Source: Stappia indica
GTDB taxonomy: Bacteria > Pseudomonadota > Alphaproteobacteria > Rhizobiales > Stappiaceae
Reading direction: 5' to 3'
DNA length: 64,000 bases
NCBI RefSeq assembly: GCF_020177335.1
Contig: NZ_JAIVMG010000013.1
Location: forward strand, 62,001-126,000
Part shown: piece after piece, positions 56,316 to 64,000 of the stretch
How positions within the stretch are numbered: position 1 is the first letter of the stretch
Layout of the letters: every line of letters starts with the position of its first letter
Program-made: the position numbers and the translations under genes
Notes under the pieces: generated by a model
Databases searched by the model: none
Told to the model about the DNA's origin: nothing
What the model saw: the letters and a program-made list of their open reading frames with translations, nothing else

Positions 56316-57384
56316 GCGGGTCGCGGGCGAGCACCTCGACCTCGCCATGGCGACCCGTCTCCACATTGAACTCGCGGGAATAGATTGCCGCGTTGTTGCG
56401 CGCGAACACCTGGTATTCGCCATTGGCCAGCACGAAGGAAGGGAAGGCGCCGTTGCCTTCCGCGACCACGTCGCCGCCAGGGGTGAGAATCGACCATGCG
56501 GTGTTGGCGATGGCCTCACCGCCGGGCTGGTTGACCAGCTTCAGGGTCACCCGCGCGGCGTTGTGGTAGACGGTCGCCTCGGTCAGCTTGCCCGGCTCGA
56601 CATGAATGTCGGCGCGAACCGTTGCGTTGACCGAGCCATAGCGGCTGACCACATGGTAGGTGTCCGCGTTCAACCGGACGATGGCGCCTGGAGCGATGTT
56701 CCGGGCGACGATCCGGCGCTCGCCCCGGCTGTCGAATTCCCGCTCATAGATATCGAACACCACCTTGCCGGTCTTGATCGGTTGATGACCGGCGAATTCC
56801 GCATCCAGCTTCATGCCGCCGGCATTGAGCAGGACGGTCTGGCTGGTGGGCTGCCCGCCGACGCTGATGCGGGTGGTCCTGCCGGCAAAGCCATAGGCGG
56901 TGTGCACAAGGTAGTTGCCGGGGGCAAGACGGAAATCGGCGTCGCCGCCCTTGGCGGTTGCCACCAGTTCCAGCTTGCCCTTGTCGCCGGGGCGGTCGGA
57001 GTAGACGCGCCAGGCCACGCCATCGGTCAGGGCCGGACCACCCTCGCTCAGCCGGGCCACAAGATAAACCGGCAGGTCCTGCTGCGGGCCGGGCATGCCG
57101 GTCTCCGGCAGGGAGGAGGGGGCATAGGGAACCGCCGCGATGCCGCCGTCCGGGGCCAACCCTTCAAGGAGCGGATCGAGCGGCGGAGCGGCCGGCTCGT
57201 CGGCCAGAAGGTCGCTGGCGGCGCCGTCGCTGCCGATCAGCGGGCCAAGCGGATCCTCCGTCGCAGGGGCGGCGGAGGGGAGGTCGGGCTTGGCCGGGGG
57301 AACGACTGACACCTGCGAGAACGCGGCCGGGCCGTGCAGAACAAGGCCAAGGCAACCTGCTGCCATCAGGAGCATTCCGCGCAT
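56305..57384 (-). CDS. Conserved exported protein of unknown function
   Basis: A 359-residue protein with a signal peptide (MRGMLLMAAGCLGLVL, ending GPAAFSQ). Residues about 25-95 are Pro/Ala-rich and low complexity; residues about 100-355 look like several beta-rich repeats (YLVARLSEGGPAL, VAWRVYSDRPGDKGK, TRISVGGQPTSQ, DIHVEPGKLTEATVYHN), possibly Ig-like or carboxypeptidase-regulatory folds. GGAGAG precedes ATG 57384. Unknown function; probably a cell-envelope protein. Confidence 0.75.
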   Translation of the reverse strand: MRGMLLMAAGCLGLVLHGPAAFSQVSVVPPAKPDLPSAAPATEDPLGPLIGSDGAASDLLADEPAAPPLDPLLEGLAPDGGIAAVPYAPSSLPETGMPGPQQDLPVYLVARLSEGGPALTDGVAWRVYSDRPGDKGKLELVATAKGGDADFRLAPGNYLVHTAYGFAGRTTRISVGGQPTSQTVLLNAGGMKLDAEFAGHQPIKTGKVVFDIYEREFDSRGERRIVARNIAPGAIVRLNADTYHVVSRYGSVNATVRADIHVEPGKLTEATVYHNAARVTLKLVNQPGGEAIANTAWSILTPGGDVVAEGNGAFPSFVLANGEYQVFARNNAAIYSREFNVETGRHGEVEVLARDPLSN

Positions 57385-57686
57385 CAAAAACTCTCCGCCA
57401 TGGGTGTGCCGGTTCGCGACATCCGAACCATCCCCCTGCAAAGACCAAAACTGGGGCGATTTCAAGTCTCCTTGCTGTCAGCGGTCGCAAGGTGAGGCTA
57501 CGCGCGGCGGGGGCGGAGGATTGACAGCGGCGAAATAGTGATTAGGTCAATAGCCCAGACGCTGGAGCATCCCACGGTCGCCAAACCCAGATACGGTGCT
57601 CTCACACCCCACATCGAGATGACGATCATCAGCCCCTGGCCCGGTCGGCTGCGACCCGGCGAGGCGCCGATCCGATAAGGACAGCC
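57385..57686. other. Divergent intergenic region, exported-protein gene / nitroreductase
   Basis: A 302-bp gap. TTGACA at 57521-57526 followed after 16 bp by TAGGTC (57543-57548) is a weak candidate promoter for the plus-strand pair. No gene or repeat recognised. Confidence 0.35.
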
Positions 57687-58301
57687 ATGACCGCGGACCT
57701 CTCCCCGACGCTTTCTTCCGAGGCGCTCCCCTCGCCGATGCTGCAACTGCTGCTGACCCGCCGGTCCCACCTCGCCCTGACGCTGGCGGAACCGGCCCCG
57801 TCGGAAGAGACGCTGCGCCTGTTGCTCACGGCCGCCGCCCGGGTGCCCGATCATGGCAAGCTGGCGCCCTGGCGCTTCATCGTGCTGCGCGGCGCGGCGC
57901 GGCAGACCTATGGCGACCGGCTGGTGGCGCTGCTGGAGGCGCGCGAGGGGCCGTTGCCGGAGGATCGCAAGGCGCAGGAGGCCGGGCGGTTCGTGCGGGC
58001 ACCGCTGGTGGTGGCCGTGGTCAGCCGCGCCGCCGAGCACCCGAAGATCCCGCTGTGGGAGCAGGAGCTTTCCGCCGGTGCCGTGTGCATGAATCTCCTC
58101 ACGGCCACCCATGCGGCCGGGTTCGCCGGTCAGTGGCTGAGCGAATGGATGGCCTTCGATGATGAAGCGGCGGCGCTGCTTGGCGTTGAGGGGACCGAGC
58201 GGATCGCCGGCTTTATCCACATCGGCAGCCCGACGCATACGCCCGCCGACCGGGCGCGGCCGGACCTCGACAGCCTGATCACCGAATGGACCGGAGCATG
58301 A
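57687..58301 (+). CDS. Nitroreductase family protein (YdjA-like)
   Basis: A 204-residue FMN-dependent nitroreductase-fold protein. LLTRRSHLALTL near the start is the FMN-binding stretch, AARVPDHGKLAPWRFIVL follows, and AGAVCMNLLTATHAAGFAGQWLSEW is the second part of the site. It resembles YdjA-type minimal nitroreductases. ATG 57687 follows AAGGA. Its stop overlaps the start of a flavin reductase (ATGA), which suggests a coupled reduction activity. Substrate unknown. Confidence 0.87.
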   Translation: MTADLSPTLSSEALPSPMLQLLLTRRSHLALTLAEPAPSEETLRLLLTAAARVPDHGKLAPWRFIVLRGAARQTYGDRLVALLEAREGPLPEDRKAQEAGRFVRAPLVVAVVSRAAEHPKIPLWEQELSAGAVCMNLLTATHAAGFAGQWLSEWMAFDDEAAALLGVEGTERIAGFIHIGSPTHTPADRARPDLDSLITEWTGA

Positions 58302-58906
58302 GCATGTATTCCTATGAGGTCGCCGACGGCCATGGCCTGAAGCACAATCCGTTCAAGGCAATCGTCTCGCCGCGCCCGATCGGCTGGATTTCCACCCGGG
58401 GGGCGGACGGCTCGGTCAATCTCGCGCCCTACAGCTTCTTCAACGCGGTGTCGGACACGCCGCCGATCGTGATCTTCTCCTCCTCCGGCTACAAGGACAC
58501 GGTGAGCAACGCGGAGGCCACCGGCGCCTTCGTGTTCAACCTGGCCACCGAGGATCTGAAGGACCAGATGAACCTGTCCTCCGCGCCCTATCCGCACGGG
58601 GTCTCGGAGTTCGAGAAGGCCGGCCTGACCCCGGCGGCCTCGCGGTTGGTGGACGTTCCCTATGTGGCCGAGGCCAAGGCGGTGATGGAATGCCGCTACC
58701 TGCAGACCGTGCGCCCGACCGGGCTCAACGGCCAGCCGGCGGACAACTGGGTGGTGTTCGGCGAAGTGGTCGCGGTGCATCTAGCACAAGATGCGCTGGT
58801 CGATGGCCGCTTCGATGTGACGGTGGCCCGGCCGCTCTCGCGCCTTGGCTACAAGGACTACGCGGTGGTGGACCGCGTGTTCGAGCTGGACCGGCCCCGC
58901 GGCTGA
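58298..58906 (+). CDS. Flavin-reductase-like FMN-binding protein
   Basis: A 202-residue protein of the flavin reductase-like split-barrel family (DIM6/NTAB type). Characteristic are HNPFKAIVSPRPIGWISTRG near 17-36, APYSFFNAVSDTPPIVIFSS and a conserved ARPLSRLGYKDYAVVD end. The start at ATG 58298 overlaps the previous stop; 58304 is possible. Members reduce flavin or bind FMN in unknown reactions. With the nitroreductase it likely forms a small redox operon. Confidence 0.85.
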   Translation: MSMYSYEVADGHGLKHNPFKAIVSPRPIGWISTRGADGSVNLAPYSFFNAVSDTPPIVIFSSSGYKDTVSNAEATGAFVFNLATEDLKDQMNLSSAPYPHGVSEFEKAGLTPAASRLVDVPYVAEAKAVMECRYLQTVRPTGLNGQPADNWVVFGEVVAVHLAQDALVDGRFDVTVARPLSRLGYKDYAVVDRVFELDRPRG

Positions 58907-59009
58907 AGTCGGCCGGAAGGGCCGTTAACCGGCCTGACGTTTTTCCTTGCTAGAAGCGATCCGTGCCGGTTGCCGCCGGGGCGGATCTTTTTTGTTGCAG
59001 GGGGATTTC

Positions 59010-60140
59010 ATGTCGCACGCCAGCCATGGCTCCATTCCGCGCTGGTCCTGGCTGGTGCCGGTGGCTGCCGCTCTCGTCCTCGCGCTCATCATGACCGATG
59101 TGCTGCCGGAGAAATCCGGCGCGGTGCTCGGGCTCGTGACGCTGTTGCTCGGCGGCGCGGTGTTTGCCTCCGTGCATCATGCCGAAGTGCTGGCGGCGCG
59201 CGTCGGCGAACCCTTCGGTTCGATCATTCTGGCGGTCTGCGTCACGGTGATCGAGGTGGCGCTGATCGTCTCGATCATGCTTTCGGGCGCCGAGGGCAAC
59301 GAGGAGGTGGCGCGCGACACGGTGTTCTCCGCCATCATGATCGTGCTCAACGGGGTGATCGGCCTCTGCCTGGTGCTCGGCGGCCGGCGCCATCACGAGC
59401 AATCCTTCCAGCTCAATGCCGCCTCGGCCTCGCTGGCCGTTCTCGGCACTCTGGCCACGGTCTCGTTTGTGCTGCCGAATTTCGTTCTGGCGGGCGGTCA
59501 GGGGCAGTTTTCCATCCTGCAGCTTCTGGTGATCGGCGTGGTGTCGCTCGGGCTCTACGCCACCTTCGTCTTCGTGCAGACGGTGAGCCACCGCGACTAC
59601 TTCATGGAGGTGGAGCGTGGGGCGCTCGTCGATCCGGATGCGGAGCCCGAGCTTGTGCATGGGGTGGCGGACGAGGTTCCCTCGCGCGCGGTGACGCTGG
59701 TCAGCGTGTTTCTGCTGCCGGCGGCGCTGCTGATCGTGATCCTGCTCGCCAAGATCCTGTCCCATCCGCTCGACACGGCGGTCGCGCATGCCGGATTGCC
59801 TCAGGCGGTGGTCGGCGTGGTGATCGCCGCCATCGTGCTGTTGCCGGAAGGCATCGCCTCGGTGCGGGCCGCCCTGCACAACCAGTTGCAGAACAGCGTC
59901 AACCTGGTGCTCGGCTCGGCGCTGGCCAGCATCGGCCTGACCATTCCGGTGGTGGCGGCGGTGTCGGTGACCATGGGCAAGCCGCTCGTTCTCGGCCTGG
60001 TGGCGGAGGACATCGTGCTGCTGGTGCTGACGCTCTTTGTCAGCACCCTGACGCTGGGCACCGGGCGCACGACCATCCTGCAAGGGGCCGTGCACCTCAG
60101 CATTTTCGCGGTCTTTCTGCTGCTTTCCGCGGTTCCCTAA
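59010..60140 (+). CDS. chaA: Ca2+/cation:H+ antiporter (ChaA-like, CaCA family)
   Basis: A 376-residue membrane antiporter with about 11 helices. Alpha-repeat motifs are GEPFGSIILAVCVTVIEVALIVS near 68-90 and PEGIASVRAALHNQLQNSVNLVLGSALASIGLTIP near 277-311; Glu residues in them are the ion ligands of the family. A hydrophilic loop (about 200-222) separates the halves. ATG 59010 follows GGGGGA. Likely exports Ca2+, Na+ or K+ at high pH. It overlaps the convergent aldolase gene by 4 bp. Confidence 0.88.
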   Translation: MSHASHGSIPRWSWLVPVAAALVLALIMTDVLPEKSGAVLGLVTLLLGGAVFASVHHAEVLAARVGEPFGSIILAVCVTVIEVALIVSIMLSGAEGNEEVARDTVFSAIMIVLNGVIGLCLVLGGRRHHEQSFQLNAASASLAVLGTLATVSFVLPNFVLAGGQGQFSILQLLVIGVVSLGLYATFVFVQTVSHRDYFMEVERGALVDPDAEPELVHGVADEVPSRAVTLVSVFLLPAALLIVILLAKILSHPLDTAVAHAGLPQAVVGVVIAAIVLLPEGIASVRAALHNQLQNSVNLVLGSALASIGLTIPVVAAVSVTMGKPLVLGLVAEDIVLLVLTLFVSTLTLGTGRTTILQGAVHLSIFAVFLLLSAVP

Positions 60141-61024
60141 GGCGCGGGAGCTGCGGCCATTCGGGCGCGGGCAATCACCTTTTCCGCCCGGCGCAGATGC
60201 GGGCGGTCCAGCATCTCGCCGTCGAGGCCGACAACGCCCGGATCACCGGCGGCGCGGAACGCCTCGATGATCCGTTCCGCCCGGGCCACCTCCTCCTCGG
60301 AGGGGGTGAAGACCTCATTGATCACCGGCACCTGGGCCGGGTGGATCGCCATCTTGGCCGTGAAGCCGTCACGCAGGGCATCGAGCGCTTCAGTGCGCAG
60401 ACCCTCCATGTCGCGGAAGCCGGTGAAGACCGAATCGATCGGCATGACGCCGGCGGCCGCCGCGCCGAACAGGCACAGGCTGCGCGCAAGGCGATAGGGA
60501 TCGGTATAGGCACCGGAGGCGTCCCGGTTGGCCAGCGCGCCGATGTCGGCGGAAAGGTCCTCGCCGCCCCAGGTCAGCCCCTCCAGACGCGGACTGGCGT
60601 CCTGATAGCTGCCCAGATTGAATAGCGACGCGGCGGTTTCCGTCGCCACGACCAGGATGCGGGTGGCGCCATCGGCAAGGCCGCACTCGGCCTCGCGCAC
60701 CGCCAGCTTGGCATCGAGATGCTGCACATCGCGGCCGGAGATCGATTTGGGCAGCATGATGCCGTCCGGCGCGCCGGCCATCACCGCATCGAGATCGCCA
60801 TCGGTCAGGCCGGTGTCGAGGGCGTTGACGCGCACATAGAGCCGTGGCCGGCTGGCGGTCTTGACGTTTGCGGCGAGAAACGCGGCGGTCACCGCGCGGG
60901 CGGTGTCCTTGTTGTCGAGCGCAACCGAATCCTCAAGGTCGATCAGCAGGCAATCGGCACCACTGGCAAGGCCCTTGGCGAGCTTGCGCTCGCTGTCGCC
61001 GGGAACGAAGAGCAGGGACCGCAT
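60137..61024 (-). CDS. HpcH/HpaI aldolase / citrate lyase beta-like (CitE family)
   Basis: A 295-residue TIM-barrel protein of the CitE/malyl-CoA lyase family. Seen are RSLLFVPGDSERKLAKGLASGADCLLIDLEDSV at the start, LYVRVNALDTG, MLPKSISGRD, VVATETAASLFNL, LTWGGEDLSADIGA and MAIHPAQVPVINEVFTPS. Acidic metal ligands (Glu and Asp) and the CoA-site His are present. It would cleave or form malyl-, citramalyl- or similar CoA esters. It is 3 bp downstream of a MaoC gene on the same strand. Confidence 0.87.
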   Translation of the reverse strand: MRSLLFVPGDSERKLAKGLASGADCLLIDLEDSVALDNKDTARAVTAAFLAANVKTASRPRLYVRVNALDTGLTDGDLDAVMAGAPDGIMLPKSISGRDVQHLDAKLAVREAECGLADGATRILVVATETAASLFNLGSYQDASPRLEGLTWGGEDLSADIGALANRDASGAYTDPYRLARSLCLFGAAAAGVMPIDSVFTGFRDMEGLRTEALDALRDGFTAKMAIHPAQVPVINEVFTPSEEEVARAERIIEAFRAAGDPGVVGLDGEMLDRPHLRRAEKVIARARMAAAPAP

Positions 61025-61027
61025 GGC

Positions 61028-61489
61028 TCAGGCTTCCGGCGACTTGCGGCGCATGAAGGCCTGGCGGCGGCAGACGGCGACCAGATCGTTGTGCTGGTTG
61101 AAGGCCTTGTGCTCGAACTCGACGATGCCGGCATCCGGGCGGGAGCGGGATTCGCGCTTGCCGATCACCTCGGTGGTGCAATGGACGCTGTCGCCCTGGA
61201 ACAGGGGCTTGGGGAACTTCACGTCGTTCATGCCGAGATTGGCGATGGTGGTGCCGACCGTGGTGTCATTCACCGAAATGCCGATCAGCAGCCCGAGGGT
61301 GAACAGGCTGTTGACCAGCGGCTGGCCCCATTCGGTCTCGGTCTCGCAGAAATGCCGGTCGATGTGCAGCGGCTGCGGATTGAGGGTCATGTTGGAAAAC
61401 AGCATGTTGTCCATCTCCGTCACCGTCCGGGTGAGGCTGTGATGGAACACGTGACCGACGACGAATTCCTCGAAATACAATCCTGGCAT
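61028..61489 (-). CDS. MaoC-like dehydratase
   Basis: A 153-residue hot-dog-fold hydratase. FEEFVVGHVFHHSLTRTVTEMDNMLFSNMTLNPQPLH is the family start with the Asp/His region (DNMLFSNMTLNPQPLHID), and GTTIANLGMNDVKFPKPLFQGDSV the second half. It would hydrate or dehydrate a CoA ester, likely the partner of the CitE-like lyase after it. GGGAGGA precedes ATG 61489. The upstream frame to 61633 is not needed. Confidence 0.88.
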   Translation of the reverse strand: MPGLYFEEFVVGHVFHHSLTRTVTEMDNMLFSNMTLNPQPLHIDRHFCETETEWGQPLVNSLFTLGLLIGISVNDTTVGTTIANLGMNDVKFPKPLFQGDSVHCTTEVIGKRESRSRPDAGIVEFEHKAFNQHNDLVAVCRRQAFMRRKSPEA

Positions 61490-61593
61490 CTGCGCTGTCC
61501 TCCCGCGAGTCGCGCCGCAATGTGTCAATTCCGGCGCCTCCTGTCTCCGGCTTAGCGCCGGAAAATGCAGTGTGCAACGGATGTTGGCGGGCG

Positions 61594-61609
61594 TTAACCA
61601 CTCGTTAAC
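61594..61609. promoter_or_regulatory. Perfect CtrA box upstream of the lytic transglycosylase gene
   Basis: TTAA-CCACTCG-TTAAC matches the CtrA consensus exactly. A third GTTAACC stands at 61625-61631. The box ends 58 bp before the start of the transglycosylase and is 105 bp before the MaoC start. Confidence 0.65.
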
Positions 61610-61667
61610 CACTTGGGCCGGATTGTTAACCAAATCCTAAGGGTCCTGTCTTCAGGGAGAGCGGAGC

Positions 61668-62780
61668 ATGAAAGTCGGCGAACCGTTCTCGATCGCGTCC
61701 CGGATCGAGCAAGCGTTCCAATCCGCCAGCACGACCACGGGAACCTCCTTCGACTATCTGGTGCGGACCGCCCGGCGGGAATCGAATTTTGATGAGGATG
61801 CCAAGGCCGGCACGTCCAGTGCGTCCGGCCTGTTCCAGTTTATCGAAAGCACCTGGCTGGAGACGGTCAAGCAGTCCGGCCACAAGCATGGCCTGGGCCA
61901 TTATGCCGACCAGATCAGCCGCACCTCCAGCGGCCGCTACAAGGTGAGCGATCCGGCCATGCGCCGGGAAATCCTGGCGCTGCGCGACAACGCGGAAGTC
62001 GCCTCGGTAATGGCTGGGGAACTGACCCGGAAGAACAGCGACTACCTTACGGCCAAGCTCGGCCGCCAGCCGAATCAGGGCGAGTTGTACATCGCCCATT
62101 TCCTTGGCGCGGGCGGGGCCAACAAGCTGATCCGGCTGGCGGAGACCCAGCCGACCCTTTCCGCCGACCAGGTGTTCTCCCGCCAGGCGAAGGCCAACCG
62201 CTCGATCTTCTATGAGCGGGACGGAAGTCCGCGTTCGGTCGCGGCAGTCTATGCCAACCTCGTTGCCAAACATGGTGGCACCAGCGCGCCGGTGACCGGC
62301 GCCACGCAGGTTGCCGCGCTGCCGACGTCCAAGGCGGATGCGCTTCCGGGGCGAATGGAGGCGCGCGCCGGTGCAAGCGTGCCGGCCAATCTCGATATCC
62401 CGGCAAGCGGGCTGTCGATGGGCGATCCGACCCGCCGGGTGCTGAACGCCTGGTCGGCGACAGATGACGTCTCCTCGCCGTTCCATGCCCTGTTCCGCAA
62501 CGGGGTGGAGGCGAAACGCGCCTCGTTGAACGCGACCTTCCTCACCGCCTTCGCGGCGCAGGAGGCCGGACAGCGGGACGTTGCCCGGCAAGCATTCAGC
62601 CGTGAGGCCGATGCGGGCGGAACCGATGCCTATAGCGCACGGCGCACGCAGATCCTGGCGCGGGCCGATGTGGGATCGGCGCCGGTGCCGGTTGCGCGCG
62701 AAAGCCGGCCGATGGACCTGACCGGTTTCCTCAGCTACCGGCCGGCCCTGCAGCAAAAGGACTTGCTGCCGCCGGCCTGA
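61668..62780 (+). CDS. Lytic transglycosylase (SLT domain), no signal peptide
   Basis: A 370-residue protein with an N-terminal SLT-type domain: LVRTARRESNFDEDAKAGTSSASGLFQF has the catalytic Glu38 and the Gly-Leu-Phe-Gln motif, and GELYIAHFLGAGGANKLI a later conserved part (about 145-162). The C-terminal third is low complexity with Ala/Pro. No signal peptide or membrane segment is seen, so export must be unusual or it is released by phage-like or flagellar export. A CtrA box lies upstream. GGGAGAG precedes the ATG. DUF2336 follows. Confidence 0.86.
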   Translation: MKVGEPFSIASRIEQAFQSASTTTGTSFDYLVRTARRESNFDEDAKAGTSSASGLFQFIESTWLETVKQSGHKHGLGHYADQISRTSSGRYKVSDPAMRREILALRDNAEVASVMAGELTRKNSDYLTAKLGRQPNQGELYIAHFLGAGGANKLIRLAETQPTLSADQVFSRQAKANRSIFYERDGSPRSVAAVYANLVAKHGGTSAPVTGATQVAALPTSKADALPGRMEARAGASVPANLDIPASGLSMGDPTRRVLNAWSATDDVSSPFHALFRNGVEAKRASLNATFLTAFAAQEAGQRDVARQAFSREADAGGTDAYSARRTQILARADVGSAPVPVARESRPMDLTGFLSYRPALQQKDLLPPA

Positions 62781-62874
62781 TCAGCCCCGTTTTATGGTGA
62801 ACGAAGCATTAAGCGTTTCCCCGGCATACTTTCCCCTTGAATGCGGAAAGTGCCGTGAGTTGGGAAGTCGCACC

Positions 62875-64000
62875 ATGATCGTTCAGCAGTTCCTGCGGTG
62901 GATGGCCGATGCGCCGGCGCCGCGCCGGGCGGAGGCCACCAGTGCGCTGGCACGGGCCTATCTTTATTCCGATCTGGATGAGAGCGAGCGCGAGGCCGCG
63001 CTGTCGGCGATGATCTTCCTGCTGGACGATCCGGCTCCCGGCGTTCGCCGCGCTCTGGCCGAGGCGCTGGCGCGCAGCGAAGCGGCACCGCGCGAGGTGG
63101 TGCTGGCGCTGATGTCGGACCTGCCGGAGGTGGCGACCGTCGTGTTCCGGCATTCGCCGGTGCTCCTCGATGCGGAGTTGGTGGACGCAGTGGCCGGGCT
63201 CGCCGACCCGATCCCGGTGGCGGTCGCCCGCCGGATCGGCCTGTCGGCGCCGGTTGCTGCCGCCATCGCGGAGGTCGGCTCGTTGCAGGCCTGTCTGGCG
63301 CTTCTGGAAAACGAACATGCGGAGATCGCCACCTTCAGCCTGACGCGGCTGGTGGAGCGGCATGGCCAGGCGGCGCGCCTGCGCGAGGCCTTGCTGCGGC
63401 GCCCGCAAACGCCGATCGAGATCCGGCAGATGCTGTTGCAGGCGGTTGGCGAGGTCCTGCGGGATCACCCGCTGGTGCGCCGGGGCCTGTCGGGGAACCG
63501 GGCCGAGGCAGTGGTCGTGGACGCGCGCGAGCGGGCGACCGTGGCGCTGGCCCGGGCGGCCGACAACGGCGAAATGGCGGCGCTGGCCGAGCATCTGCGC
63601 CAGTCCGCGCAGTTGACCCCAGCCTTGTTGCTGCGTGCGGTCTGCACGGGAAACATCCTGCTGTTCGAAGCGGCGCTGTCGCTGCTGTCCGGATTGGCTC
63701 CGCCGCGTGTCTTCTCCGTGCTCGCCACCGGCCGCGCGGCATCGGTGCGCGCCTTGCTCGCCCGGGCGAAGGTGCCCGCGCGAATGCACACCCTGTTCGT
63801 CGTTGCCGTCGAGGTCTGGCGCGAGGTGGAGGGCGAGGGCGCCGATTTCGCCGCTCCGGCAACCGCACGGCGGGTGATCGAGCGGGTGCTGACGCGCTAC
63901 CAGGTCGAGAACGGGGCCGAGGTGGACGATCTTCTCGTCATGCTGCGGCGGGTGTCCTCGGAGACCGCCCGCGAGGCGGCGCGGGCCTATGTCTCGCGGG
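62875..64000 (+). CDS. DUF2336 domain protein (truncated by the window end)
   Basis: The first 375 codons of a protein that continues past the window. VQQFLRWMADAPAPRRAEATSALARAYLY starts the DUF2336 family, which is helical, HEAT-like and common in alphaproteobacteria with unknown function. Helices repeat along the visible part (for example REVVLALMSDLPEVATVVF and LRDHPLVRRGL). ATG 62875 follows GGGAAG. It stands 94 bp after the transglycosylase on the same strand, possibly the same transcript. Confidence 0.87.
   Translation, partial: MIVQQFLRWMADAPAPRRAEATSALARAYLYSDLDESEREAALSAMIFLLDDPAPGVRRALAEALARSEAAPREVVLALMSDLPEVATVVFRHSPVLLDAELVDAVAGLADPIPVAVARRIGLSAPVAAAIAEVGSLQACLALLENEHAEIATFSLTRLVERHGQAARLREALLRRPQTPIEIRQMLLQAVGEVLRDHPLVRRGLSGNRAEAVVVDARERATVALARAADNGEMAALAEHLRQSAQLTPALLLRAVCTGNILLFEAALSLLSGLAPPRVFSVLATGRAASVRALLARAKVPARMHTLFVVAVEVWREVEGEGADFAAPATARRVIERVLTRYQVENGAEVDDLLVMLRRVSSETAREAARAYVSR

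Overview
The window is a GC-rich (about two thirds G+C by eye), gene-dense chromosomal segment of an alphaproteobacterium, most likely of the order Hyphomicrobiales (Rhizobiales), possibly Stappiaceae. Evidence for this: the gene families (Usg, DUF3126, DUF2336, BTLCP, DUF2007, zf-CHCC, a LivF/LivJ-type transporter), the folE-hisI, thrS and yidD neighbourhood, a tRNA-Leu(UAA) with encoded CCA, and several perfect TTAA-N7-TTAAC CtrA boxes, the binding site of the alphaproteobacterial cell-cycle regulator. No insertion sequence, prophage, integrase or CRISPR array was seen. The assignment rests on recognition from sequence alone.

Layout. 0-2.2 kb: end of a branched-chain amino acid (Liv) ABC transporter operon. 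2.4-5.5 kb: an L,D-transpeptidase, a split YeeE/YedE sulfur-compound transporter behind a promoter carrying a BigR/SqrR-like operator, and LrgA/LrgB. 5.6-9.4 kb: a MoxR/VWA pair, usg, a methyltransferase and a DUF2007 protein. 9.6-17.4 kb: isoprenoid genes (ispB, ispE), a TPR protein, and pyruvate phosphate dikinase overlapping a MeaB GTPase. 17.5-19.8 kb: a membrane GGDEF-EAL protein. 20.1-27.2 kb: an accessory-looking aromatic-oxidation locus (PaaX-type regulator, esterase, acyl-CoA-dehydrogenase-fold flavin monooxygenase, Dabb protein, cupin, divergent flavin reductase and MHS transporter). 27.3-31.7 kb: radC, map, tRNA-Leu, trkH, sfsA. 31.7-37.8 kb: a second L,D-transpeptidase, gpt, a CinA-type protein, an FAD monooxygenase, a zinc-finger protein and two coupled alpha/beta hydrolases. 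37.8-38.4 kb: a 664-bp gap with dispersed palindromes and a run of hairpins. 38.4-43.7 kb: a crotonase, cysE, DUF3126, small membrane proteins, a gamma-carbonic-anhydrase-like protein and a BTLCP protease. 44.2-49.5 kb: a PilZ protein, a PAS protein, a rhomboid, a CBS protein, hisI, folE and an IscU-like scaffold. 49.6-55.3 kb: yidD, a GNAT/C39 protein coupled to a RLAN-type RimK-like ATP-grasp enzyme, and thrS. 55.4-64 kb: an acyltransferase, an exported protein, nitroreductase and flavin reductase, chaA, a MaoC-CitE pair, a lytic transglycosylase behind a CtrA box, and a truncated DUF2336 protein.

Most of the window is core metabolism and housekeeping. The parts most likely to be undescribed are the 20-27 kb flavin monooxygenase locus, the GNAT/C39 plus ATP-grasp pair at 50-53 kb (a predicted but, as far as I know, uncharacterised peptide-ligase system), and the structured intergenic region at 38.1-38.35 kb.
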